A stretch of 64,000 bases of DNA from Herminiimonas arsenitoxidans (GCF_900130075.1 NZ_LT671418.1:2108001-2172000); one strand, 5' to 3'; positions 39,352 through 45,930 are shown, counted from the first letter of the stretch. Notes: generated by a model from the letters alone, not told the origin. Translations and numbers: made by a program.

Positions 39352-40521
39352 TTGGCTGAACTGGCATTGCCGCCATTGCGGCGGCTCTTGCCCTCTGTCT
39401 TTGTCCTGACGGCAGCAGCGCTGTTCTCGCACTCCCTCGGCAATATCGCCGAGGGGGGACGCGAACTGGCGCTGTCTGCCTTATTGGGCATTGCATTCGG
39501 CATTTTTCTACAGCGCTCGCGCTTCTGTTTCTTTTGCGTCAGTCGCGACTTCATCGAGCGACGCGATGCACGCGGCTTGCTCGGCATACTAGCCGCACTG
39601 GCTGTCGGTATCCTTGGTTATCACCTCGTCTTCGGCGCATTCGCGCCTATCCCGACCTTGGGTCGATTACCACCACAAGCGCATATCGGTCCTGTGAGTT
39701 GGGTACTGGCTGTTGGTGCACTCAGCTTTGGCGTAGGCATGGCGCTGTCCGGCTCATGCATCAGTGCGCATCTTTATCGCTTGGGCGAAGGATCGACCGT
39801 TTCTCCGTTTGCATTACTCGGTACCTTGTTCGGCTTCGTACTGGGATTTTTGAGCTGGAACAGCTTGTATCTTTCCGGCATACAGCAAGCACCTGTGATC
39901 TGGCTGCCGCATCACTTCGGTTATGCGGGCTCAGTTGCACTGCAATTGACAATACTCGCCCTGCTTGCGATTTGGTTATGGCGTGAACACAAGATTCAAG
40001 ACACTACCCAGGCGATCGGCAATATATGGGAGCGACGCTGGCCGGTGTATGTAGGCGGCTTGCTGATCGGCTTCCTCGCTGTATTGTCTTACTTCCGCAT
40101 TGGCCCATTGGGCGTAACAGCAGAACTGGGCAGCATCGCGCGTACTGCTGCGAATACTGTCGGATGGTTACCGAGTCGCTTGGAAGGCGTCGATACTTTC
40201 TCCGGCTGCGCCACCATCATTAAAGAAACGCTATGGTCGCAAAATGGCGTCTTCGTCATCAGTCTGATATTGGGATCATTGGCGGCGGCCATCTCTGCAG
40301 GTGATTTCAAACCACGTCGTCCACGCTTGCCGGAAGTCGGTCGCGCCTTTGCTGGCGGCATCTTGATGGGCTGGGGATCTATGGTCGCGCTTGGCTGCAC
40401 AGTCGGCACGCTACTTTCCGGAATCATGGCAGGCGCCGCATCAGGTTGGATATTCGCGCCATTTCTCTTTGGCGGATTATGGATAGGATGGAAAGTGCGT
40501 GCGCAAATGACATGGAATTAA
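39352..40521 (+). CDS. YeeE/YedE family sulfur transporter (TsuA-like)
   Basis: A 389-residue membrane protein of the YeeE family, whose studied members import thiosulfate. Conserved cysteines appear in QRSRFCFFCVSRDF, SGSCISAHLYRLGEG, FSGCATIIKET and LGCTVGTLLSG. The start codon is TTG (39352), directly after the TAA of the sulfurtransferase gene, so translation is probably coupled. It ends before a bidirectional hairpin. The function is inferred from family and neighbourhood. Confidence 0.83.
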   Translation: MAELALPPLRRLLPSVFVLTAAALFSHSLGNIAEGGRELALSALLGIAFGIFLQRSRFCFFCVSRDFIERRDARGLLGILAALAVGILGYHLVFGAFAPIPTLGRLPPQAHIGPVSWVLAVGALSFGVGMALSGSCISAHLYRLGEGSTVSPFALLGTLFGFVLGFLSWNSLYLSGIQQAPVIWLPHHFGYAGSVALQLTILALLAIWLWREHKIQDTTQAIGNIWERRWPVYVGGLLIGFLAVLSYFRIGPLGVTAELGSIARTAANTVGWLPSRLEGVDTFSGCATIIKETLWSQNGVFVISLILGSLAAAISAGDFKPRRPRLPEVGRAFAGGILMGWGSMVALGCTVGTLLSGIMAGAASGWIFAPFLFGGLWIGWKVRAQMTWN

Positions 40522-40601
40522 GCTAATCGGAGCGCTAGATTACAAACCAAAGAGGTGCTGCATCACACCATTAATTTTCTTCGAGATCAGTTTTAAACAA
40601 A

Positions 40602-40627
40602 AAGGGCCAGCTATAAAGCTGGCCCTT
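40602..40627. terminator. Bidirectional terminator
   Basis: AAGGGCCAGC / GCTGGCCCTT perfect 10-bp stem with TATAAA loop, between the convergent YeeE-type and universal stress genes. The A-run on its left gives a T-run for minus-strand transcripts. Confidence 0.85.
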
Positions 40628-40707
40628 CAAACATCTAAATCGCTTATTTCAAGATGTTAGTGCTATATAAAAGTCATGCTGTCAGCGCTTGGAAAATACA
40701 AAGCTTC

Positions 40708-41211
40708 TTACTCTACTGCAAGCCATAACACTGCCAATCCGACACCGACTGGTATACCGAAACGTGCCAGCTTCGTCGCATTTTCTTTCGCGACAACTTC
40801 GACTGGCAGATCCGTAATAGCCATTACTTTACTCACGACAGAGCCTTGAAAAAATCGAGACAGTGCATTTTTACGCGTGGTGCCCATCACGATTTTTTGT
40901 GATGCCGTTTCTTGAGCGCATGCAACGATACCTTCTGCAGCATCGCCCTTGTTGATATGAACGGAATGTTCAACACCAGCTTTGATCAACATGTCGACAG
41001 CACCTTTCAATGCTTGCTCAGCTCGTTCTTGCTGCAGCATACGAACATTCGCTGATGGTACAAAACGCGTGATGTATCTCGACAGACGGGGTTGAATATT
41101 GGCCAGGTTCACGTTGATCAATTCGTCATGCATTGCACGATATTGAATAACGTATTCCACTGCACGCAACGCATTCCGCGAACCGTCTACAGGTATGAGA
41201 ATGTTGAGCAT
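40708..41211 (-). CDS. Universal stress protein with C-terminal membrane tail
   Basis: A 167-residue UspA-fold protein. ILIPVDGSRNALRAVEYVI is the N-terminal Usp motif. The ATP loop GTTRKNALSRFFQGSVVSKV is only partial, with Arg in place of the second Gly, so nucleotide binding may be changed. The last about 20 residues (GIPVGVGLAVLWLAVE) are hydrophobic and look like a membrane tail, which is unusual. ATG 41211 has GGAG upstream; the open frame goes to 41325. The TerC-family gene lies 49 bases upstream and may be in the same transcript. Confidence 0.8.
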   Translation of the reverse strand: MLNILIPVDGSRNALRAVEYVIQYRAMHDELINVNLANIQPRLSRYITRFVPSANVRMLQQERAEQALKGAVDMLIKAGVEHSVHINKGDAAEGIVACAQETASQKIVMGTTRKNALSRFFQGSVVSKVMAITDLPVEVVAKENATKLARFGIPVGVGLAVLWLAVE

Positions 41212-41260
41212 GATGATCTCCTCGCAATGTATAAACGTTAGTAATTTTTGTGAACGGTCT

Positions 41261-41971
41261 TCAAGGATGTTTTGGTCTTGCCTCCCTGTGCGTCGATTTG
41301 ATAGGCGCATTTCTAAGCAAACCACTCAGCACGACTCCGCCTATGACCAAGCCGTACAGTAACCAGACTACAAATTCATTCTGCGTAAAGAACTCCTGCA
41401 ATATCGGCTCTTGCACAATCATTTTTGCCGCCGTCCATGCAAGCACTGTTGCGCCCAGATAAATGATGACCGGATAACGCTCTACCCATTTCAAAATCAG
41501 CGTGCTACCTAGCACCATGATCGGAACACTGATCAACAATCCCAGCACCACCAGCAAGAACTCACCATGTGCGGCGCCAGCCACACCCAGCACGTTATCC
41601 ATACCCATCACTGCATCCGCCACGATGATGGTACGTATCGCAGCCCACAAACCGACACGTGACGACGCAACATCGACGTGCTTCTTTTCATCATGCATAG
41701 GTGCCAGCAATTTGTAGGCAATCCAAACCAGCAACACACCACCGACCAGCAACAGCCCAGGAACATTCAACAGCCAGACAATTGCGACTGTCATCGCGAT
41801 CCGCACAACAACCGCACCTATCGTGCCGCCTATGATCGTGATGCGCTGCAAATGCTTAGGCAGTTTTCGTGCGACCAGCGCAATGACGATCGCGTTATCT
41901 CCAGCCAAAACAAGATCAATAACAATGATTGCCAGTAATGCTGAGAAGAATTCCGCTGAGAATAAGTCCAT
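41261..41971 (-). CDS. TerC family membrane protein (YjbE-like)
   Basis: A 236-residue integral membrane protein of the TerC superfamily with the signature DLVLAGDNAIVIALV and the second acidic motif ADAVMGMDNVLGVAGAA. TerC members export metal ions, and manganese exporters of this group are regulated by yybP-ykoY riboswitches. A riboswitch of that class lies directly upstream here, so manganese export is the best guess. Start at 41971. Confidence 0.87.
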   Translation of the reverse strand: MDLFSAEFFSALLAIIVIDLVLAGDNAIVIALVARKLPKHLQRITIIGGTIGAVVVRIAMTVAIVWLLNVPGLLLVGGVLLVWIAYKLLAPMHDEKKHVDVASSRVGLWAAIRTIIVADAVMGMDNVLGVAGAAHGEFLLVVLGLLISVPIMVLGSTLILKWVERYPVIIYLGATVLAWTAAKMIVQEPILQEFFTQNEFVVWLLYGLVIGGVVLSGLLRNAPIKSTHREARPKHP

Positions 41972-42032
41972 AGCTCCTCCTCACACCCGACTGGCATTCA
42001 CTCGCCACCAAATATTGAAAAAGGTTGGAACG

Positions 42033-42064
42033 AAAAAAAACCTTTACCTCAATTCGGTAAAGGT
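42033..42064 (-). terminator. Expression-platform terminator of the riboswitch
   Basis: On the minus strand ACCTTTACC pairs with GGTAAAGGT across a 7-nt loop and is followed by a run of eight T. The upstream arm is also the 3' strand of the riboswitch P1 stem, so aptamer closure and terminator formation compete. Confidence 0.85.
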
Positions 42065-42147
42065 CTCGCTACAACGTTGCCGTTGCCTGCAGGCCGGGGA
42101 ATTTTCCCGTAATGACGGCGTATGCAGTAAAGCTACTCCCCTTTAGG
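42056..42147 (-). ncRNA. yybP-ykoY (manganese) riboswitch
   Basis: The minus-strand leader of the TerC gene carries the conserved features of the yybP-ykoY class: CTAAAGGGGAGTAGC at the 5' side, GCCGTCATTACG, then CCTGCAGGCAACGGCAAC and the closing GCGAGACCTTTACC. These are the highly conserved blocks of this Mn2+-sensing aptamer as I know it. Mn2+ binding is expected to relieve termination and switch TerC on. Start and end are approximate to a few bases. Confidence 0.9.
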
Positions 42148-42163
42148 GCGACTACTTGTATTC

Positions 42164-42192
42164 AACATAGGTGACGGAATACTTAGTGTCAA
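42164..42192 (-). promoter_or_regulatory. Sigma70-type promoter of the riboswitch-TerC transcript
   Basis: On the minus strand TTGACA (42187-42192) and TATGTT (42164-42169) are separated by 17 bases, and the aptamer starts about 17 bases downstream. Confidence 0.75.
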
Positions 42193-42248
42193 TGGAAATA
42201 TTAAAATAACGTTAAATAATTCTTAACGATAAATTAATTACACTGTAA

Positions 42249-42467
42249 GGCACTGAATATATTGAGATATTTACCAAGAAAGCAGCTCGTTTTAAGCCAA
42301 GAGAATTGCTCTATAACAGGATTCTTGATGGCCTTCTGCTCATAAGGAGCTGCTATCAGCTGACTTGGCTCGCCAAGTTATACCAAGTCCAATTTGATAT
42401 CAAGGAGTCGCTTCCCTTGAAGTTTGATGCGCCACTTTATGTGAGCGATAAGCGTCTGCACAAATGA
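42249..42467 (+). pseudogene. Open frame of 72 codons without a start, left flank of the array
   Basis: A frame open from the stop at 42246 to TGA 42465-42467, ending 4 bases before the host copy of the tRNA-Thr terminator. It has no ATG or GTG near its front. The composition is protein-like (KKAARFKPRELLYNRIL, then a hydrophobic and aromatic segment and DAPLYVSDKRLHK). It could be the 3' end of a gene lost by an older insertion at this tRNA. No family is recognised, and chance openness is possible. Confidence 0.3.
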
Positions 42468-42492
42468 AAAAGGGCTAGCTTTACGCTAACCC
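42466..42492 (-). terminator. Displaced original tRNA-Thr terminator
   Basis: Minus-strand stem GGGTTAGC / GCTAGCCC with a 5-nt loop (GTAAA) and a T-run. It stands next to a 3' fragment of tRNA-Thr, 5.6 kb away from the intact gene, and is therefore the chromosomal terminator displaced by the array. The units carry the same stem with a 4-nt loop. Confidence 0.8.
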
Positions 42493-42552
42493 TTTTAAAA
42501 TTACTGGTGCTGATGAGGCGAATCGAACACCCGACCTACTGATTACGAATCA
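42485..42552. repeat. 68-bp direct repeat, copy 1 (left end of the array)
   Basis: Twenty bases of the tRNA terminator (GCTAACCCTTTTAAAATTAC) followed by 48 bases identical to the 3' part of tRNA-Thr, stopping just past the anticodon loop. This copy joins chromosomal flank to unit 1. The boundary at the anticodon loop is typical of tyrosine-integrase attachment sites in tRNA genes. Confidence 0.9.
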
Positions 42553-42630
42553 CCTTCGTAAAAGCGGGGCTAGCTGTGCTGCCACACTTGCTAGCTCCTA
42601 ACCTCAATCGAACTACTAAGGAGTTCCATC

Positions 42631-42873
42631 ATGGCTTCAAACATTGAAACACAAATTCTTTCGCAATTGTCAGCTACCGAGGGTGCCGTATCTGCCGCCC
42701 GTGCTGTAGGGCGTATCTCTCGTGATTCTGGCCCGGATACGGTTGAGGATCTGGCTTATCTGTCGAATTTTCTCGGTGAGCTAGTTTTCCAAAATTTCCA
42801 GATATTGCGCCGCCAGGTTGTTGAGGACGTGCTTCCACTGGTTGCGGATGTCAAGGCCGTCCGGCTGGCCTGA
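42631..42873 (+). CDS. Array protein A, 80 residues, unit 1
   Basis: An 80-residue protein of unknown function, preceded by a strong AAGGAGT site 8 bases before the ATG. It is predicted by eye to be nearly all helical and mildly acidic: an N-terminal helix (SNIETQILSQLSATEGAVSAARAVG), a Gly/Pro break (RDSGPD) and a hydrophobic second helix (LAYLSNFLGELVFQNFQILRRQ). It has no signal peptide, Cys or catalytic motif. Its leader contains the tRNA 3' fragment and a hairpin, so expression may depend on the junction. I do not recognise a family; a small dimeric structural or DNA-interacting protein is possible. Identical in all five units. Confidence 0.75.
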   Translation: MASNIETQILSQLSATEGAVSAARAVGRISRDSGPDTVEDLAYLSNFLGELVFQNFQILRRQVVEDVLPLVADVKAVRLA

Positions 42874-43114
42874 TGGTGGCGGGGTATGGGCTGCAAGGCC
42901 CATGCAAGCGGTGAGTTTACGCTTCTGCATGTGCGTGGATGCGCGCTCATAGGTCGCATGCTAAATGGCGATTCCGCGCCTGCAAGCGCTTTTGATGTGT
43001 CGACTACGGTTGAGCCGCGCACGAGCCGCCGATGCCGGGCGCTAGCCGGCGCGGCGGCGCGAAGCGCCGCCTTAACTTGTACCTAGGACACTTAAGGAAT
43101 AGATGACAGACGGC
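42874..43114 (+). ncRNA. GC-rich hairpin-rich segment, unit 1 (candidate structured RNA or origin)
   Basis: About 240 bases richer in GC than the rest of the unit, with successive inverted repeats: CATGCAAGCG / CGCTTCTGCATG with one bulge, ATGCG / CGCAT, GCCGG / CCGGC, and the perfect GGCGGCGC-GAA-GCGCCGCC (43053-43071). A 66-codon frame (42886-43086, MGCKAHASGEFTLLHVRGC start) runs through it. From memory, strings like LLxVRGxALIGRMLNGD recur in short hypothetical ORFs near phage-satellite and ICE loci, where the DNA may act as RNA, as in P4-type immunity leaders. This is unverified. A replication or packaging signal is an alternative. Confidence 0.35.
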
Positions 43115-43166
43115 TTGACTTTTAAGGCGATTATGTAATGATAATGTACGTACAATGTAATTACAT
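43115..43166 (+). promoter_or_regulatory. Promoter and palindromic operator of the RHH gene, unit 1
   Basis: TTGACT (43115-43120) and GATAAT (43140-43145, spacing 19) form a plausible sigma70 promoter. Overlapping and just downstream are the palindromes TGTACGTACA (43145-43154) and ATGTAATTACAT (43155-43166), with the word ATGTAAT also at 43133. Repeated short palindromes over the promoter are the expected operator for an autoregulating ribbon-helix-helix protein. The same site recurs every 1,126 bases in units 2-5. Confidence 0.6.
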
Positions 43167-43175
43167 ATTGAATTT

Positions 43176-43370
43176 ATGGCTCTAAAACCAAAAACCTCTG
43201 TGCTTCAGATACGGCTTGATGATGATCTTTTGTCAGAGTTTCGTCGTCTCTGTGACTATCGCGGCGAGACCGTTTCTGCTGTTCTTCGTCGTTCTATTTC
43301 CAACCATAACGAGCATTGGCAAGAGCGTGAACGCAAAGACGCTAAGGTCGCTCTGGCAAGGGGTAAGTAA
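43176..43370 (+). CDS. Ribbon-helix-helix (CopG/Arc-like) regulator, unit 1
   Basis: A 64-residue basic protein. The strand TSVLQIRLDDDLLSEF followed by two helices (LLSEFRRLCDYRG; TVSAVLRRSISNHNE) is a clear ribbon-helix-helix DNA-binding domain, with alternating residues for base contact in the strand. There is no good Shine-Dalgarno before the ATG. The stop overlaps the next ATG (TAATG), so the two are co-translated. Palindromes over its promoter suggest autoregulation. It could be a copy-control regulator, an excision regulator or an antitoxin. Identical in all units. Confidence 0.85.
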   Translation: MALKPKTSVLQIRLDDDLLSEFRRLCDYRGETVSAVLRRSISNHNEHWQERERKDAKVALARGK

Positions 43371-43615
43371 TGCCTTTAACTTCTGAAGCTGATCTGTTTG
43401 TTAGGGATTTAGCCGCTGCTGTCAGTAAGTGTGATGATCCCTACTCACTCGCTACCTTTGTAGTGCATGGCTTTTTGAATTCGCTGACACTCTCAACCGA
43501 TGACAAGCAGGATATTCTTGCTGATGTATCCGATATTTTTGATGGCCTTCCGCCCTCTGATCGATCGGGTTTTATAAATGAGAAGAAAAAAGGAAAAAGG
43601 GCTAGCCGAAGCTAA
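43370..43615 (+). CDS. Array protein C, 81 residues, unit 1
   Basis: An 81-residue protein whose ATG overlaps the RHH stop codon by one base, with AGGGG upstream. The first 65 residues are acidic and amphipathic (EADLFVRDLAAAVSKCDDPYS; LSTDDKQDILADVSDIFDGLPP) and the tail is Lys/Arg-rich (EKKKGKRASRS). I do not recognise a family. The RHH-then-overlapping-small-gene layout is that of many toxin-antitoxin operons, but no known toxin motif is seen. The stop codon lies inside the stem of the terminator that the unit shares with tRNA-Thr. Confidence 0.75.
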   Translation: MPLTSEADLFVRDLAAAVSKCDDPYSLATFVVHGFLNSLTLSTDDKQDILADVSDIFDGLPPSDRSGFINEKKKGKRASRS

Positions 43616-43622
43616 CCCTTTT
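43599..43622. terminator. Bidirectional terminator at the unit 1 right end
   Basis: GGGCTAGC-CGAA-GCTAACCC with A-run left and T-run right. It mimics the host tRNA-Thr terminator (same stem, different loop) and ends the RHH/C transcript on the plus strand. Same element at 44725, 45851, 46977 and 48103; the last one now terminates tRNA-Thr on the minus strand. Confidence 0.8.
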
Positions 43623-43678
43623 AAAATTACTGGTGCTGATGAGGCGAATCGAACACCCGACCTACTGATTACGAATCA
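43611..43678. repeat. 68-bp direct repeat, copy 2
   Basis: Same 68 bases as the leftmost copy, at the junction of units 1 and 2. Confidence 0.9.
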
Positions 43679-43756
43679 CCTTCGTAAAAGCGGGGCTAGC
43701 TGTGCTGCCACACTTGCTAGCTCCTAACCTCAATCGAACTACTAAGGAGTTCCATC

Positions 43757-43999
43757 ATGGCTTCAAACATTGAAACACAAATTCTTTCGCAATTGTCAGC
43801 TACCGAGGGTGCCGTATCTGCCGCCCGTGCTGTAGGGCGTATCTCTCGTGATTCTGGCCCGGATACGGTTGAGGATCTGGCTTATCTGTCGAATTTTCTC
43901 GGTGAGCTAGTTTTCCAAAATTTCCAGATATTGCGCCGCCAGGTTGTTGAGGACGTGCTTCCACTGGTTGCGGATGTCAAGGCCGTCCGGCTGGCCTGA
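43757..43999 (+). CDS. Array protein A, 80 residues, unit 2
   Basis: Identical in translation to the unit 1 gene, with the same AAGGAGT site. Confidence 0.75.
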   Translation: MASNIETQILSQLSATEGAVSAARAVGRISRDSGPDTVEDLAYLSNFLGELVFQNFQILRRQVVEDVLPLVADVKAVRLA

Positions 44000-44240
44000 T
44001 GGTGGCGGGGTATGGGCTGCAAGGCCCATGCAAGCGGTGAGTTTACGCTTCTGCATGTGCGTGGATGCGCGCTCATAGGTCGCATGCTAAATGGCGATTC
44101 CGCGCCTGCAAGCGCTTTTGATGTGTCGACTACGGTTGAGCCGCGCACGAGCCGCCGATGCCGGGCGCTAGCCGGCGCGGCGGCGCGAAGCGCCGCCTTA
44201 ACTTGTACCTAGGACACTTAAGGAATAGATGACAGACGGC
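44000..44240 (+). ncRNA. GC-rich hairpin-rich segment, unit 2
   Basis: Identical to the unit 1 segment; candidate structured RNA or origin. Confidence 0.35.
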
Positions 44241-44301
44241 TTGACTTTTAAGGCGATTATGTAATGATAATGTACGTACAATGTAATTACATATTGAATT
44301 T

Positions 44302-44496
44302 ATGGCTCTAAAACCAAAAACCTCTGTGCTTCAGATACGGCTTGATGATGATCTTTTGTCAGAGTTTCGTCGTCTCTGTGACTATCGCGGCGAGACCGTT
44401 TCTGCTGTTCTTCGTCGTTCTATTTCCAACCATAACGAGCATTGGCAAGAGCGTGAACGCAAAGACGCTAAGGTCGCTCTGGCAAGGGGTAAGTAA
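44302..44496 (+). CDS. Ribbon-helix-helix regulator, unit 2
   Basis: Identical in translation to the unit 1 gene, with the same upstream palindromes. Confidence 0.85.
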   Translation: MALKPKTSVLQIRLDDDLLSEFRRLCDYRGETVSAVLRRSISNHNEHWQERERKDAKVALARGK

Positions 44497-44741
44497 TGCC
44501 TTTAACTTCTGAAGCTGATCTGTTTGTTAGGGATTTAGCCGCTGCTGTCAGTAAGTGTGATGATCCCTACTCACTCGCTACCTTTGTAGTGCATGGCTTT
44601 TTGAATTCGCTGACACTCTCAACCGATGACAAGCAGGATATTCTTGCTGATGTATCCGATATTTTTGATGGCCTTCCGCCCTCTGATCGATCGGGTTTTA
44701 TAAATGAGAAGAAAAAAGGAAAAAGGGCTAGCCGAAGCTAA
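44496..44741 (+). CDS. Array protein C, 81 residues, unit 2
   Basis: Identical in translation to the unit 1 gene; one-base overlap with the RHH gene. Confidence 0.75.
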   Translation: MPLTSEADLFVRDLAAAVSKCDDPYSLATFVVHGFLNSLTLSTDDKQDILADVSDIFDGLPPSDRSGFINEKKKGKRASRS

Positions 44742-44804
44742 CCCTTTTAAAATTACTGGTGCTGATGAGGCGAATCGAACACCCGACCTACTGATTACGA
44801 ATCA
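44737..44804. repeat. 68-bp direct repeat, copy 3
   Basis: Same 68 bases, at the junction of units 2 and 3. Confidence 0.9.
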
Positions 44805-44882
44805 CCTTCGTAAAAGCGGGGCTAGCTGTGCTGCCACACTTGCTAGCTCCTAACCTCAATCGAACTACTAAGGAGTTCCATC

Positions 44883-45125
44883 ATGGCTTCAAACATTGAA
44901 ACACAAATTCTTTCGCAATTGTCAGCTACCGAGGGTGCCGTATCTGCCGCCCGTGCTGTAGGGCGTATCTCTCGTGATTCTGGCCCGGATACGGTTGAGG
45001 ATCTGGCTTATCTGTCGAATTTTCTCGGTGAGCTAGTTTTCCAAAATTTCCAGATATTGCGCCGCCAGGTTGTTGAGGACGTGCTTCCACTGGTTGCGGA
45101 TGTCAAGGCCGTCCGGCTGGCCTGA
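44883..45125 (+). CDS. Array protein A, 80 residues, unit 3
   Basis: Identical in translation to the unit 1 gene. Confidence 0.75.
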   Translation: MASNIETQILSQLSATEGAVSAARAVGRISRDSGPDTVEDLAYLSNFLGELVFQNFQILRRQVVEDVLPLVADVKAVRLA

Positions 45126-45366
45126 TGGTGGCGGGGTATGGGCTGCAAGGCCCATGCAAGCGGTGAGTTTACGCTTCTGCATGTGCGTGGATGCGCGCTC
45201 ATAGGTCGCATGCTAAATGGCGATTCCGCGCCTGCAAGCGCTTTTGATGTGTCGACTACGGTTGAGCCGCGCACGAGCCGCCGATGCCGGGCGCTAGCCG
45301 GCGCGGCGGCGCGAAGCGCCGCCTTAACTTGTACCTAGGACACTTAAGGAATAGATGACAGACGGC
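45126..45366 (+). ncRNA. GC-rich hairpin-rich segment, unit 3
   Basis: Identical to the unit 1 segment. Confidence 0.35.
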
Positions 45367-45427
45367 TTGACTTTTAAGGCGATTATGTAATGATAATGTA
45401 CGTACAATGTAATTACATATTGAATTT

Positions 45428-45622
45428 ATGGCTCTAAAACCAAAAACCTCTGTGCTTCAGATACGGCTTGATGATGATCTTTTGTCAGAGTTTCGTCGTC
45501 TCTGTGACTATCGCGGCGAGACCGTTTCTGCTGTTCTTCGTCGTTCTATTTCCAACCATAACGAGCATTGGCAAGAGCGTGAACGCAAAGACGCTAAGGT
45601 CGCTCTGGCAAGGGGTAAGTAA
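45428..45622 (+). CDS. Ribbon-helix-helix regulator, unit 3
   Basis: Identical in translation to the unit 1 gene. Confidence 0.85.
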   Translation: MALKPKTSVLQIRLDDDLLSEFRRLCDYRGETVSAVLRRSISNHNEHWQERERKDAKVALARGK

Positions 45623-45867
45623 TGCCTTTAACTTCTGAAGCTGATCTGTTTGTTAGGGATTTAGCCGCTGCTGTCAGTAAGTGTGATGATCCCTACTCAC
45701 TCGCTACCTTTGTAGTGCATGGCTTTTTGAATTCGCTGACACTCTCAACCGATGACAAGCAGGATATTCTTGCTGATGTATCCGATATTTTTGATGGCCT
45801 TCCGCCCTCTGATCGATCGGGTTTTATAAATGAGAAGAAAAAAGGAAAAAGGGCTAGCCGAAGCTAA
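45622..45867 (+). CDS. Array protein C, 81 residues, unit 3
   Basis: Identical in translation to the unit 1 gene. Confidence 0.75.
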   Translation: MPLTSEADLFVRDLAAAVSKCDDPYSLATFVVHGFLNSLTLSTDDKQDILADVSDIFDGLPPSDRSGFINEKKKGKRASRS

Positions 45868-45930
45868 CCCTTTTAAAATTACTGGTGCTGATGAGGCGAA
45901 TCGAACACCCGACCTACTGATTACGAATCA
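45863..45930. repeat. 68-bp direct repeat, copy 4
   Basis: Same 68 bases, at the junction of units 3 and 4. Confidence 0.9.

Larger units (their letters stand above)
42505..43630 (+). mobile_element. Unit 1 of the tRNA-Thr tandem element
   Basis: In order: tRNA-derived repeat end; an inverted repeat TTACGAA-TCACC-TTCGTAA straddling the repeat boundary (42543-42561); a hairpin with GGGGCTAGC and GCTAGCTCC arms (42566-42598); the 80-aa gene; a GC-rich hairpin region; a promoter with palindromes; the RHH gene; the overlapping 81-aa gene; and a bidirectional terminator with a CGAA loop. With 68-bp direct repeats on both sides it would circularise to 1,126 bp by one recombination. It has no integrase, so mobility, if any, must come from a helper. 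Boundaries follow the tRNA 3' end; the true crossover lies somewhere within the 68-bp identity. Confidence 0.8.
43631..44756 (+). mobile_element. Unit 2 of the tRNA-Thr tandem element
   Basis: Copy of unit 1 shifted by 1,126 bases, with no difference seen. Both flanking repeats are internal to the array. Confidence 0.8.
44757..45882 (+). mobile_element. Unit 3 of the tRNA-Thr tandem element
   Basis: Third copy, same period and content, no difference seen. Confidence 0.8.

Noticed and set aside
42756..43022. 88-aa minus-strand open frame repeated in every unit
   Set aside because: It is antisense to the end of gene A and to the GC-rich segment, has no ribosome-binding site and has low-complexity, unprotein-like composition. 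It repeats only because the unit repeats.
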